Positions 31,901 through 52,662 of a DNA stretch of 64,000 bases are shown here, one piece after another (the stretch's first letter is position 1; every line of letters begins with the position of its first letter). The position numbers and the translations under genes are program-made. The notes under the pieces were generated by a model. It saw nothing but the letters and a program-made list of their open reading frames with translations, was not told the origin of the DNA and did not search any database. This DNA comes from Apostichopus japonicus (lineage: Eukaryota > Echinodermata > Holothuroidea > Aspidochirotida > Stichopodidae): positions 20,124,999-20,188,998 of the forward strand of contig NC_092565.1 of the NCBI RefSeq assembly GCF_037975245.1, given 5' to 3'.

Positions 31901-32200
31901 TATTAGAATGACATTGCAGAATAAAGCTCCAATGTCCTGTTTATTGAAAGCTTTACCTTTCTGTTCTCATTAGGGGCCAAGTGGTACGGTGTAGATATCA
32001 ACAAGGAGGACGTAGCTGATAATCTGGAAGCCTGCGTCTGGGAGCCTTCAATCGTCAAGAAAAACGCCCTGACCGCAGCCTCAGAGGCAGCTTGCCTCGT
32101 GCTCTCCGTAGACGAGACCATCAAGAACCCAAAGTCACAAAATACAGACAACAGACCAGCCCCTGCACCCATGGGACGGGGTAGAGGAAGACCAATGTAG
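16985..32200 (+). CDS. CCT7: T-complex protein 1 subunit eta (CCT7), complete, 11 coding exons
   Basis: The exons are 16985-16990, 18909-19062, 20043-20149, 21137-21315, 21763-21934, 22774-22938, 24002-24135, 26462-26614, 27920-28071, 30481-30669 and 31974-32200. They total 1638 nt (545 residues; human CCT7 has 543) with phase preserved at every junction. CCT7 is one of eight subunits of the cytosolic TRiC/CCT chaperonin that folds actin, tubulin and WD-repeat proteins using ATP. Visible motifs are LGPRGMDKL and ISNDGATI (nucleotide-binding), VGDGTTTVT with the conserved Asp, the apical segment [35 protein letters not shown] and WYGVDI. The C-terminus is Gly/Arg-rich (GRGRGRPM). Introns 7, 8 and 10 each host an H/ACA snoRNA copy. 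Confidence 0.97.
17314..17346. repeat. Perfect 15-bp inverted repeat with 3-base centre
   Basis: The arm TTGTAGGAGGCCATT and its exact complement flank TCG. Weaker complementarity continues outward for about 15 bases each side. Possible RNA hairpin or cruciform in CCT7 intron 1. Confidence 0.7.
17707..18048 (+). other. Unrecognised open frame inside CCT7 intron 1
   Basis: A 113-codon frame. Within it, an acceptor-like TTTAAACAG (ending near 17730) and a donor-like AAG|GTGTAT (near 17857) would bound an exon encoding about 42 residues beginning [19 protein letters not shown] do not recognise a family and see no companion exons. It may be a chance frame or a relic. Confidence 0.15.
18909..19062 (+). 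CDS. CCT7: CCT7 exon 2
   Basis: Acceptor TTGTAG and donor GTAAGG. Encodes [17 protein letters not shown] through [14 protein letters not shown]. Confidence 0.93.
19063..20042 (+). other. CCT7 intron 2
   Basis: AT-rich intron with a C-rich patch at 19420-19455. No element was recognised. Confidence 0.6.
20043..20149 (+). CDS. CCT7: CCT7 exon 3
   Basis: Acceptor CCTCAG. Encodes [18 protein letters not shown] through AKSQDAE. Donor GTAAAA. Confidence 0.93.
20150..21136 (+). other. CCT7 intron 3
   Basis: Contains a (GATC)4 tract at about 20902-20917 and a short TTATTTCTAG duplication at about 20939-20958. An ATGATGA...CTGA pair at 20846-20904 resembles C and D boxes but has no terminal stem. 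Confidence 0.55.
21137..21315 (+). CDS. CCT7: CCT7 exon 4 (GDGTT ATPase motif)
   Basis: Acceptor CTATAG and donor GTAAGT. Encodes [16 protein letters not shown] through FSIPRENL. Confidence 0.95.
21316..21762 (+). other. CCT7 intron 4
   Basis: 447 bp with a C/A-rich patch; nothing recognised. Confidence 0.6.
21763..21934 (+). CDS. CCT7: CCT7 exon 5
   Basis: Acceptor TTGTAG and donor GTAGAT. Encodes [18 protein letters not shown] through [12 protein letters not shown]. Confidence 0.93.
21935..22773 (+). other. CCT7 intron 5
   Basis: Contains a 32-bp tandem repeat (22098-22180); otherwise unremarkable. Confidence 0.6.
22098..22180 (+). repeat. 32-bp tandem repeat, 2.6 copies
   Basis: Units start GGGCTTAA(A/T)TAGCTGATT at 22098, 22130 and 22162, the third partial. 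Units 1 and 2 differ at one base, implying recent slippage. Confidence 0.9.
22774..22938 (+). CDS. CCT7: CCT7 exon 6 (apical domain)
   Basis: Acceptor TTCTAG and donor GTGAGT. Encodes [19 protein letters not shown] through AEVRVDSVE. Confidence 0.94.
22939..24001 (+). other. CCT7 intron 6
   Basis: Contains a G14 run at about 23101-23114. A more complex stretch at 23200-23500 has several short inverted repeats (for example CCCTGT...ACAGGG) and is open on both strands. No family was recognised. Confidence 0.5.
24002..24135 (+). CDS. CCT7: CCT7 exon 7
   Basis: Acceptor ATTTTAG and donor GTGAGT. Encodes [17 protein letters not shown] through [10 protein letters not shown]. Confidence 0.94.
24136..26461 (+). 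other. CCT7 intron 7 (hosts snoRNA copy 1)
   Basis: A 2.3-kb intron. Its one recognised element is the U19-type H/ACA RNA at 25585-25805, about 660 bases before exon 8. Confidence 0.65.
25585..25805 (+). ncRNA. SNORA74: U19/SNORA74-type H/ACA snoRNA, copy 1 (CCT7 intron 7)
   Basis: A 221-nt unit ending ACA plus three bases. Hairpin 1 has lower stem CCACA/TGTGG, left guide GAGTCA, upper stem ACC-ACAGA/TCTGT-GGT and right guide GTTAC. These pair with UGACUC and GUAAC and leave the UA of 28S rRNA GUAAC-UA-UGACUC unpaired. The 3' hairpin has lower stem CCATTCCC/GGGGATGG directly before ACA, left guide GAGAGT, upper stem GGTCC/GGGCC and right guide TAGTT. These pair with ACUCUC and AACUA and select the next-but-one U. 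Such a pair of guides defines U19 (human) and snR191 (yeast). A third, internal hairpin is closed by CCTGGTC/GACCAGG. No perfect H box (ANANNA) follows hairpin 1; AGATTG is close. This copy keeps every lower-stem pair. Confidence 0.85.
26462..26614 (+). CDS. CCT7: CCT7 exon 8
   Basis: Acceptor TTCCCAG and donor GTGAGA. Encodes [18 protein letters not shown] through FEEEQIGGE. Confidence 0.94.
26930..27433 (+). repeat. Intron-to-intron duplicated segment carrying snoRNA copy 2
   Basis: Matches 30703-31229 along its length, including TCTGTCTTCCCTTTCGGG, TGCTGTTGTA.TGCACTCTT and GACTAGCTCCTGTGGTAATG upstream of the snoRNA and about 30 bp after it. Copy 1 in intron 7 lacks these flanks. Confidence 0.85.
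27182..27402 (+). ncRNA. SNORA74: U19/SNORA74-type H/ACA snoRNA, copy 2 (CCT7 intron 8)
   Basis: 221 nt, over 90% identical to copies 1 and 3 by eye, with both guide pairs unchanged (GAGTCA/GTTAC and GAGAGT/TAGTT). It ends ACA-ACT. It differs from copy 1 in one arm of the internal hairpin (GCGACC...GGTCAC, leaving a C-A mismatch). It also has an A-C mismatch in the 3' closing stem (GGGGACGG). Confidence 0.85.
27920..28071 (+). CDS. CCT7: CCT7 exon 9
   Basis: Acceptor TTGCAG and donor GTATGT. Encodes [20 protein letters not shown] through [11 protein letters not shown]. Confidence 0.94.
28072..30480 (+). other. CCT7 intron 9
   Basis: A 2.4-kb intron without a snoRNA copy. Between about 28570 and 29760 the sequence is less repetitive than its surroundings, with TAATTA-type cores (GGTTTAATTAAAC near 29555). 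It could be a conserved non-coding block, but that cannot be tested here. Confidence 0.45.
30481..30669 (+). CDS. CCT7: CCT7 exon 10
   Basis: Acceptor ATTTCAG and donor GTAAGT. Encodes [18 protein letters not shown] through [12 protein letters not shown]. Confidence 0.95.
30703..31229 (+). repeat. Intron-to-intron duplicated segment carrying snoRNA copy 3
   Basis: Partner of 26930-27433. It differs by small indels in the poly-G and T-rich parts and by a duplicated TATATTT block at the right end. Confidence 0.85.
30966..31186 (+). ncRNA. SNORA74: U19/SNORA74-type H/ACA snoRNA, copy 3 (CCT7 intron 10)
   Basis: 221 nt, ending ACA-GCT. Both guide pockets are unchanged. In the internal hairpin this copy has GCGACC...GGTCGC where copy 1 has GTGACC...GGTCAC: a compensatory U-A to C-G exchange that keeps the stem. 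One single-base insertion (CCAAGCATG) and one deletion (GGCATC) rule out protein coding. Confidence 0.85.
31974..32200 (+). CDS. CCT7: CCT7 exon 11 (C-terminus)
   Basis: Acceptor TCATTAG. Encodes [18 protein letters not shown] through GRGRGRPM, then TAG. Confidence 0.94.
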
Positions 32201-35200
32201 TTACCCCTAGAGGCTAGATGTCTTGTTTCTTTGTGTGTAATAATAGCCTGTAAGTTTATGTGTCGTGTAGCAGTGGGGCCCAGTGTGATGTTGCGCTTTG
32301 GCCTAGTTTATGCTTTTATGAATTGACGAAGGTCATTCGCTGGAAGTTCGATACATCTGTAGGACAGTTGACATACGTCCATGCATCAGTTGCTATCCTC
32401 TCCATTGTCTTTTCCTGGGAGATGGCATTTAAGAGCAAGAACTACTTTAGAGAACCCTTTCTGCAGTACTGTACATAAATGATAACCATCCCTCATTACT
32501 AACAGGACCTAGGAATTGGACAGTTCAGTACATTTTGGGAATCGTATTGGATATGACTGTCAGGTTACCTGAATTACACAGATAACGAAATGTATCTCTA
32601 AGAGGCACTGAATATTATTGTTAGTAATCTCTTGGGGGTGAGAGTAAGCACCGGCTTGGATGCCAAGAATTAGATCATTTGAAGCTTTACTAGACAAACA
32701 AAACAGAGATATCTGACCAGTGGTGTAGGATACTAATACATTAGTTAATGCTGTTACTACTGACCGTTCCTTTTCTGTAGAAAGATTGAGTACAATGAAG
32801 ATTGGGTAAGGATTGGGATAAGGTAACAAGGAGAGGAGGGAACAGTATGTGTTGTTGTGTGAGGAGTTGCAAGGGGGAGGGGGAGGGGAGATACTTTTCA
32901 TTGAAGTTAATTGTCTTGCATGCACCTATACCTTTCACTTCTCTTATTCTGAAGTTGCTTTGATCAATTTCTAGTTCTGATCTTAACTCTCCATTATTCC
33001 AGAGCAAGACTCAAACATTTGTCATATTTGATGTGTATCCAAGTTGTACAACACAAGAGGGATTTATCGGGAATATATTTCTGTCACTTAGTTACTGCTG
33101 TCCTCCATCAGCATTTCATAGTAACAGTCAAACCAAACCTGGAGCTGAAACAGTGTAACAAGCACACTGCCAGTAGTGTCTGCTGCCCCCACACACATGA
33201 AAAAGACCATTGTTCAAGGGGGTAGAAAGCAAGCAAAACTCACCCTCAATGCCAACACTTGCAACATTGCAATAGTTACCGTTAAATTTGGCTGGAAGTG
33301 GGAGAACAGTCGTGCCCCTTTAATAGCCACAAACTCTACCTGAATCTTCTCTCAGTGCTAAGTTACTGATTCAGCCCATCACAGGTAAAGACACCACCAA
33401 GCAGATACTTCTGTTATGTTTGGAATATGTTTGAAAATACTACAAGGTATACTAGCATTATATGACTATCATTTCCTCATTTGTAGGGCAACAAGTGGCA
33501 CTTAACCATCATCTTCATCATTATGGAGTTGGAAACCACATTTAGAATTATTGCATCCTTTCTAAGTTTTCTCATCCCTTCTTTTTCTTCTCCCCACCTT
33601 GTGTGTTAATAGGATCTCTGTTGACTACCTCACTAATCCATAAACTTTTTATAACTTTATTATATGTTTGCAAAATATACTGCATCCCTTCATAATTAAT
33701 AATACCTTTATACAACAGGTAAGAGCTAGCTAGGTACCTGTGTATGGTGCATGTACTCTTAAAAGAGATTACTATACAAAAGTTTTCTGCTATTAAAATC
33801 CTAGTTGGTTGAAAGTTATATTAAAAACTACAACGATGAGTTAATTATCAAAGTACGGGAGGAGAAGTAAGACAAGTCGTTGCCTTCAGAGTGTATTCGT
33901 GTCTTGCGCTAGACGCATAAATATATACCTTTTGGCCACTTTGTCTTACCACCTCTCCAGATATCCCTTTACAAAATTTGCATTGAAAAGATCTCTTTTC
34001 CTACGATTGACTTCCCAACCAAAGTAAAAGGTGAACAGTGAATGTGAGGTAAACTCGGTTATGTGCTCGATGCTCTGATGTATCTGGAGGCAAATTTTTA
34101 TTTACCGTTTTGAAAGCAGCATTCCTTTACGTGGATTATTTTCACGGTTGATACGAAGATGGGGTACCAACAATAATTTGATGATTACGCTCGTGGGTTG
34201 CAACAGCTGTGAAGATTACCTCTTTGTTTCTTGGTTAGCTAAGAAGCTAACACTGGGAAAGTCCTGCTTCACTGATCTTCCCAGAAAGCCCTAATGGCAT
34301 TAATTTCTGCCTCGATTTGGTTGGCTGCAAATTAAGTGTGGAGGCTGAAATCATGTCACCAAGTTTGAAAATTATCTTTGAACAATGTAAATAAAACCGT
34401 CATCGCTGGCCTTTCTATTAGCCTTTGTAACACGAGCTATGGCGTCTAAGGGGAATCTGTATTAAGGTGTGTGGCAGAAAAAGGGAAAAGTTCTTGTAAA
34501 CGCAAAAACCAAATTAAATTTCTCCTGGTGGTAATTCGTTTACCTTTCTGAGGTCTCTTTTGATGCCAAGAAATTAAGTTCAGAATTCTTTCTTTGGTGG
34601 CAAGTCTTGCTAGATGAGAAAAACCCTTTGAACGAAAAAGAACAAAACACAGTTTGAGTGTTGAAAGATAATGGAACAAAACAATCTGTGGGTCTCTTTT
34701 CTTTCTCTCTCACTGTTCTCTCTCTGTGACAGAAATTGGCAAAACAATTACTTTGAAAAGTGTACACTAGAATTAACTCTGCAAATTAAAGGTGAAAGTG
34801 TTGAGGTGAAAACTCACAATGTTGGGTCCTCCTGCTGAATATTCATATAAATTGTTTTATGTGTTTGCCATGTAACACTTGCATACATACATAAATTGTC
34901 ATAAAAGAGCCTTGTCTGATTCTGCATAGTTAGTATAAGGGTATTGCCTAGGCCTTAAAACACTGGCAACAGAAGATATATACCAAGACAAGCATATCTG
35001 GATAAACAGGTTGGGCTGATATTGTAGTCATTAGCTGGGTATTACTAGTTACCACAGCCTTGTTGCATCTCTGTGAGTGAAACAAAACTACTTTTGATAT
35101 TTAAGTTTGTGGAATGTTGCTTTTATCGTCATGTTACTGATATAAACAACATAGTTTGGGGGTTTTAAGTAGACTGTCCGTGATGTTTAGTAAAGAAATG

Positions 35201-36131
35201 CAGCACAGCTGTTTGAGTTCTGAATCTGAGATCCATGTGACGTTAAAATCTCAAGTATGCAATGTTTGCTTTAATAGTAACCCTGTCATGCATTACTCAG
35301 AATTTGTGGGTAAAACATAACTTTGCTTAACTTTAAGAACTTCATAATGCTGAATTTTTTTTTATCAACAGTGTGTATCATATTACAGTTGTCCTTAGTA
35401 GAAATGTATGTGGCATTCAAGTTAAGATTTTCTATCTCAGTTAAATACCTTTGGAGTTTAATATTAGACTTTTCTATCACTTGAGACACAGTGGACTGCT
35501 CTGAATTCTTTGAAGGACTGGTGTAGTCAAACTGTACATGGCTAGTGGAAGCTCTGTGATTGGTTGGAATAGAATAACACTTGGTATCTGACTCAATGAT
35601 AGAATTCCATAATATTGTGGATATTCATTAGCTAGTCGAGTTTAATTTTGACTATTGAAGTTAACTTTACCATGTGATTATAGAATATCAATATGAAAAC
35701 CACCAAATATTGGGCCACACAACGTTCAGAACTGAGAGTGGAGTTCAATCTCTCTCTCATGAAAAATGTACTCATTTTACCTTGACATGTTGGAAGAATC
35801 TATGAACGGGTCTTTAAATTTCATCAGTTGCGATCGTCTTTGTGAGTAAATTCTCTGCAGATTTGCTTAAATTGCCAACCAAATGTGATTAAAAGTATTT
35901 TTAACTGTTACTGTAAGATGTGCCTGTGGGGTGAGGTAGAGACATGAATGATAGATGTTTGAGATTATCTGGAAATTAGACAAGACTACATGAATTAACA
36001 ACTAGAAATGACTGAAAAACAAATCAAATATGGCTGCCCTGTCATTGAGTATCGGATTGTTGACTTGGAAGGCGTGGACTCCTCAGCTTTCCGAACTTAC
36101 ACAGGTTTTGGTTAAACCACTCCAGTGTTGT

Positions 36132-36345
36132 GTGTCCACCAAATGTGTAATTATATTATGACATTAAAAAGCCTGTTCATGCATTGGAATTGTGAGAGGT
36201 CTTTTCAAAATGAAGTGCAGGTTTAAATTACACTGCAGTTGATTGTGTTTGTGTCCACCAAATGTTTTTGTGTAATAATATTATAAAAAAATAATTGCAG
36301 GTTTATGCATTGGAATTCCAAAATGAAGTTAAAGTTTAAATATAA
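36132..36345 (+). repeat. Diverged ~119-bp tandem duplication
   Basis: GTGTCCACCAAATG, GCATTGGAATT and AAAATGAAGT each recur in the same order with an offset of about 119 bp. Confidence 0.7.
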
Positions 36346-36792
36346 TAGAATCATCTTTCCTTTATTCAATAATTGGATTGTAATATTTGACAAAATCAGT
36401 AGGTTTGGCCTCTTTTTTTTTCTTTCTCATGTGGCCTCATTCATAGCTAAATTCAGTAAGGAAAGCAGGAAGGCTTAATTGTGCTTTGGATTTTATAATG
36501 TATTGACAGGATTACACCAGGAAAGCTTTGACAACCTCGTCATGTGGTAGGACTTACAAAGATTCTCAAATCTATGACGTGAAACTGAATGGGAAAACGG
36601 TTGCTTTGTAAACTGTGCTTGTCTAAAGTTATAGTGACTTTCCCCTTGTTTGGAAGTAAATGAGGATTACCATATGAAGTTTAAAATGCTAAGTCAATTC
36701 TCCTTACTCTTGTTTGAACTAATTCTTGTCCGACTCTGTACCTCCCATTGAGAGTAAGATGACCTTTGTTGTCGAGTAAGTGATATTTTTCT

Positions 36793-36821
36793 GTGACCGA
36801 CGGTCGCTAACGCTCGGTCAC
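36793..36821. repeat. CpG-rich inverted repeat GTGACCGA/TCGGTCAC
   Basis: Exact 8-bp arms around a 13-base CpG-rich loop, in an otherwise AT-rich background. Confidence 0.65.
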
Positions 36822-39800
36822 TGTTGTTTGACATCTTCTTTAACATTTTGTACAAAATTACTGTGTTGTGCGAATAATTTTTTGTATGCATTCAAGTCAA
36901 GAAAAGTAAAATATTAAAAGAAAAAAAAATTCAGAACGTTGTGCCTGACTGAATATTTTAATTTGCCAATATTTTAAGGGGTAAATCGGGCCTCCGTGAT
37001 GGAATATGAAATTAGGAATGTTATGTAAAGAGTTGCTGTCGTCTAGACTTCAGTGGCCCATGGCCACTTCTGGAAACCTCCTAAACTGCGGCTAGTATTA
37101 AACTTGGGCGAGTAATCAGGAGAAAAGTTTCATTAGTAAACCGTTAAGGGAGTACTTCTAACTACTGCTGAAAGGGGCGATGCCTTGATGTTATTTGATA
37201 AAATCGATCAATCATCTTTTACAAGTAGGATGGGCTGGAGAACTTTTGGCGAGGCCTATGCACTTTGCTTCACTTTGTATGATAGGTCAATCACTTTAAT
37301 AACCTCGTTTTGCTCTCTATTTTTCCCCCTTCCACATTTAGACTTGAGAAGTTACTTGAAATTCAAGAATATGGAAAACTTTGAGAATATTAGGGGAAAC
37401 TTTCAGAGTCTGCAAGAAACACAATTTTCTTCTTCATGTAAAACATTATCATCGAACAGATGATACAAACGATTGAACCGAATGAAAATGAAGCAAGCAG
37501 CTTCATGGTAGTCGACATCTGAATTTCTCTCACTACTTGGTTTGTTGATAAAACGCCAAGGTCATCAATATTTCACATTGCTTAATCCATGGATAGTGAG
37601 CTTTTGTCACTGTCTGGCCCTTTGCTCCAACCATTGTTTTTCTGTGGTCCTCATAGAAACTTAATTGAGAATCCCACCCTCCCCCCCCCCCCCTTGAAAA
37701 AGATTGGTACGTACATGAGGAGAATAAGATGCTCTAAATAAGGTAATACAAAAATATAAAAGTGAAATTTTTAGCATAGTTTGGGGGCAAAATCAGATGA
37801 TTATTTAACACTTTCTGCAATTAGAACAACAAATCAAACAATACAGTTGGTGATTTTTTTTTTTCTCCTTTTTTTTTCATACTTAGACTTCACAACATGA
37901 TTCATGTAAGTTATACTTAATAAAAAAAAATGAAAACAAAACTTTTTTTTAAATAGATAAACACTTGAAAAAACAGCTACTCTTTGTTTAGGTGGACAAA
38001 TATCACTTAACATGCACTTAAAAATTGTGGACCATAGTGTAAACAACTAGAAAGATTTCACCCTTATACATATGATGTGAACTAATCCATCACAAAGAAG
38101 ATATGGTGACCCAAAAAAAGAAAATGAGAACGGAGACATCTTAATGTACACATCTGAACAAAACTTTCAACAGATTTTTAAAGTACTCATAGAAATATAT
38201 ACAATGTTATTAATATATATTTATCATAAATACAGCCAAAAACGAATTTTTTCTAAAAAGGAGAATTTTCCAAATAAATTACCTTAAAATTGTGTAGATG
38301 GTTTTTATACCAGTAATAAAAATGGTTGGCAAGATGAAATAGACCGTAATCATAAAAATTACAGAACATTGTTAATACACATAAACATTTACAGAGTGCA
38401 GTCTAAAGGGTGCTATTTACCAACACATCCTGCTTTCACTCATTAAGACTAGCTAATTTTATCTTCACCCATTCCATGCCCCCTCTCTTCCTATATTTCA
38501 TCTCCCTGTCTTCCGACCCCCCTCCCCCCCTTCCTTGCTACCGTGAATTGAATTGTGATGTCCCTTTCCTTTTTGCAGGGAATGATGGTTATTGAAAATG
38601 GTCAAAGCCACATGAATGTTACTTCACCATAGGGCTGAAACTAGTACCAAACAGCCTCCCCCTCCATTTCCCCTTCCTACCCCCTCCCTACCCCTCCCTT
38701 CCCCTCTTGCCTGACAGATGTACCTGGACCCACTTACACCAGTTCTCAATGGACAACTACTGAATACAAATCTTCCCTAAAATACAATTTACACACTTTA
38801 CTGAAAAGGTAAATAACATTTCAAAAAATTCTAAAACCAAAAGTATTGAATACTAAAGTGAATACAAAAAGGCAATAATACTGCCTTGTTTTCTTACTCT
38901 TGACATTTAACTACGGTACACAGTTTGTCTCGTCAATCACATCGTTACTATTTAAAGAAAGCTTAATTGAAATTACTGTGCATTATACATGTTTGTCTAA
39001 CGGTATACTAGAACGAATAATAATTTCCTGAGCTAGAAAATCTGGACAGAGTAAAATGGGAATCAAAACTTCAATCTTTTTCCTCTTTTTTTTCCTAATG
39101 AAAACAATTGAATTTTACAGAGACAATGTGTCCAAACAATTTATCTTGTTAAACATTACTATTCTTGCTAAAATATGGTGCATTTTATATCTATTTATTC
39201 TTCTTATTCCTTTGTGTTGTTTATTAATTTTTTTATTTTTGCTCGGATATTGGGGAGAATGACAAAACCATTCTCAGAATGTATAAACACGATAGAGAAC
39301 TTTCAGAAAGAAATTTCCCTTCCTTGGTGGACGATGTTTAACCATGGGAGTATTATCCAGACATTTGGTGAACAGCGCCCTTTCTTTTGCCTCGCGATGA
39401 TGACATTTACACCATCTTGCAATTTTTCAACGTGTATACAGTGTCTTGACCTTGGTAAATTGAGAATATGTAAATGAGATGCAACATGAGTCAGGAACAT
39501 CTGTGTACTTAGGGGCAACCTGTTAAATGTTAACCTAAATATATTTTTTTTGTCATTTCAACCAACGAGGGACCCGACAGACTAGAACTCCCAAAAGTTT
39601 ATTCAAATATCGTCGTTTTATAAGCGATGACCCAAAAATAATTTGTTCTACCCTCATAGCTTAATACTGACCCTCTTTACTGACCCCCTAAACCCACGAT
39701 CGGAAGTATGCCTGAATGGCCGCGATTGCAGTCGTTGAGCCAAAGCAAGAAGTAAAGAAGGAGACTTAAACCTGAGGATCAGAGGCAAAAAAAATAAATA

Positions 39801-42298
39801 ACTAAATAAAATAACAGGCTTTATAGTATGGAGTGAGAAGAAATTTTAACTGAGTTCATTTCATGTTTCCAAACTGAGTCATACCCCAAGAGAGATCATG
39901 TCTTGGGGGAAAATGAAATTGGACACTTGATCAAGCCGATTCCTCGGGAGTGACTCCAAAGCGTAATTAAGGATGGCTCGAAAGGCAGTCATGTGGGAAA
40001 TAACGTTTGCACGGATCCCCCAAACTGGCTAATTGTCACTTTGAGGATTTCGAGGGGGAAACTGGTCATTGTTGTCAGGATAGTTTGTGCTGGCCAAAAA
40101 TAATATAAACCAATGAGGAGGTGATATTATTTATGACCATGACCTAACTGGCCTTCTAGTTGATCTCAGTAAATCATAATCATAATATAAGAAAAACAGG
40201 TTTCTATGTTTGACGATAAATAACAACAACAACAAAATGACAAGGCTTAAGTCTGTTTCTGAAGAAATTCAATCTTCTCTTTCTAAAGGCTGCATTTCTA
40301 CCACGATTTAAACTCACAGAAAGGGAGTCAACTTTGTATGTTCACTTACTAACCCCAATTGGTTGACATTAATAATGAAGTGACCACTTGCAAGCTTTGT
40401 TTTTGTATGAAAAGACTACTTTTGTTTTGGGCAGAATACAACCAATGTATACATTGGATACATAAAAACATTGCTATGGGTAATCTATTGAACAACCACA
40501 AGCATATGTTTCAAAATTCTTCAATTTTGATGATGATTTCTCTGGTGATTCTTTGCAAATTTCTTGTTATGAGAAGAGATCCTAAAACCACTTATACCAA
40601 ATGTCTGCAGTATCAGTCAACATATTAAATGACAAAATACCAGACTGGATTTGCTTTTCAACCCCCCCCCCCACACTCCTAATGGAAGGAAGGGGGGTTA
40701 TTTCTTATTGATAAGAGATACACAGTGTAGAAGACTTTTTGATAAAAATGTCGTCCAGCAGGCCAAAGAACCTTTGCATCCAATAACAAGGCAGATATAT
40801 GAATGTGAACTTCTACTTTCTTTAACTACCCTGTAAATTACGCTTTGGACTATTTTGAATTCCGTTCAGTATCAAGCACTGAATGTTGTTACAATGCAGT
40901 TGCGAGAATATTTTGTGCAAATGTGACCGTAATATCACAATGCCAAAGGTCACCATTTGTACGTTGCAGATACCATCAGACTAAGGTTGAGTTTCCCTTT
41001 ATCAGAAAGGTAATTTCAGTCCACATTAGATTTGGGATGTACCCTCCTAGAAGTGTGCTTATATTCTTATACTTATGTACATTGGCCATCTCAAAATAAA
41101 CAGACTGTTCATTGAAACTTAAACACTGTCTGTCCCAGGTTGGCAAGCATTGGTATATTCTTGAAAAGCTGAGGAGAATAAACTCTAATGCCATTCAGAA
41201 ACAACTTCATCTTCTTGTCACAACAACACCACCCCCACCCCCATCCCACCTATACCCCACTCTCTTTGAATGTTTCATTCAATGATCAACGACTTTCATC
41301 CCAATTTATAATAAATAAGTTGATGAAAAATCCCTTGATCATTCAATGTCGTCCAACCCACAGTACTAGAAATATAATAGTTACTACCGGCCATGAAACT
41401 CTACGCTACATTAAAGTAACAGTTTCATCAAGACTAAAGGTATCTTGTTAATTAGAGCATCAGCAAGAGAGATCGACTGTAATTTGAAAAGGATGGTACA
41501 AATCCCACCAACCCACTTAAAAGAATTTAAATAAATACCTCTTCATTTATATAATCCTCATTCAAGGTAAAAAATAAAATCTTCCAGCACATTTCAAAAC
41601 CCCTCTTTGTTTTATAACATGAAGGAAGAGAAACTTGTCCTTTCTCCAACAACAACAACAACAACCCATTCCCATTGTTTTACAAAGACTTATTTCACCA
41701 TAATTGATCAAGACATATATATCAAGAATTTATGATCCGAGTACAAAAGAAAAGAGAAAAAATAAAACGAAAAAACGAAAAAAACAAAACAAAATTGATA
41801 ACAAATCTTTCAAGAAGATATTAATCAATATTGTCAATAGAAGTAGATCAGGCTTGAGTTAATCGGTGGGTAGATTCGTTAAAAATTCTTCATTTCTTTC
41901 ATAGTCGACATCTTCCTTCGGTTTTAAAGCATCTCTCCACTTTTTTTCCCCCTCGCTCTTTCTCTCTCTCCTTAATAAACAAAGCTGGAAGGAGTTCATA
42001 CTTCATTTCCCAAATCACCGAACGATTCTTTTCGAACTCAACCATATCATCGACTGCCGAGACAGAAGACATACTCTGGATGAGTTCTCGTCTAAAACAA
42101 ATATTCTTCTCCCGATGGCAAAAAATGTCCACAACTTAAACATCTTCCATCAAATGACCATTGTCATCTGCAAAAAGCAAATAAGTTTTTTTTAATTTTT
42201 TTTATTGTCTTTTTGATTTGTAAACCAAAAAGGACACAATATCGCGGGGAGGCTGCCGTCACGACTACTAAAATCCTCTTGTGCGATTTCCATGTTTG

Positions 42299-42317
42299 TG
42301 CTGCTGCTGCTGCTGCT
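42299..42317. repeat. (CTG)6 microsatellite in EBF 3'UTR
   Basis: On the EBF strand it reads (CAG)6, about 60 bases after the proposed stop codon. Confidence 0.85.
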
Positions 42318-42376
42318 ATACTGTACAGTGTCCGGAGTAGGGACCAGGTCGTGAACGTCAGTCACAACCAACTAGT

Positions 42377-52662
<10,286 letters not shown>

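Larger units (their letters stand above)
30670..31973 (+). other. CCT7 intron 10 (hosts snoRNA copy 3)
   Basis: The duplicated snoRNA segment begins about 35 bases after exon 10. The remainder (31230-31973) is unremarkable. Confidence 0.7.
32201..42376. other. Convergent intergenic/UTR region between CCT7 and EBF
   Basis: About 10 kb without a gene I can support. The left end is CCT7 3'UTR and the right end is EBF 3'UTR; their limits are not clear. It contains a diverged ~119-bp tandem pair (36132-36345), a CpG-rich hairpin (36793-36821), a C12 run near 37681 and an (AAC)n tract near 41648. Stretches around 33850-34450 and 37490-37620 look less repetitive and could be regulatory. The short ORFs have no recognisable similarity. 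Confidence 0.5.
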
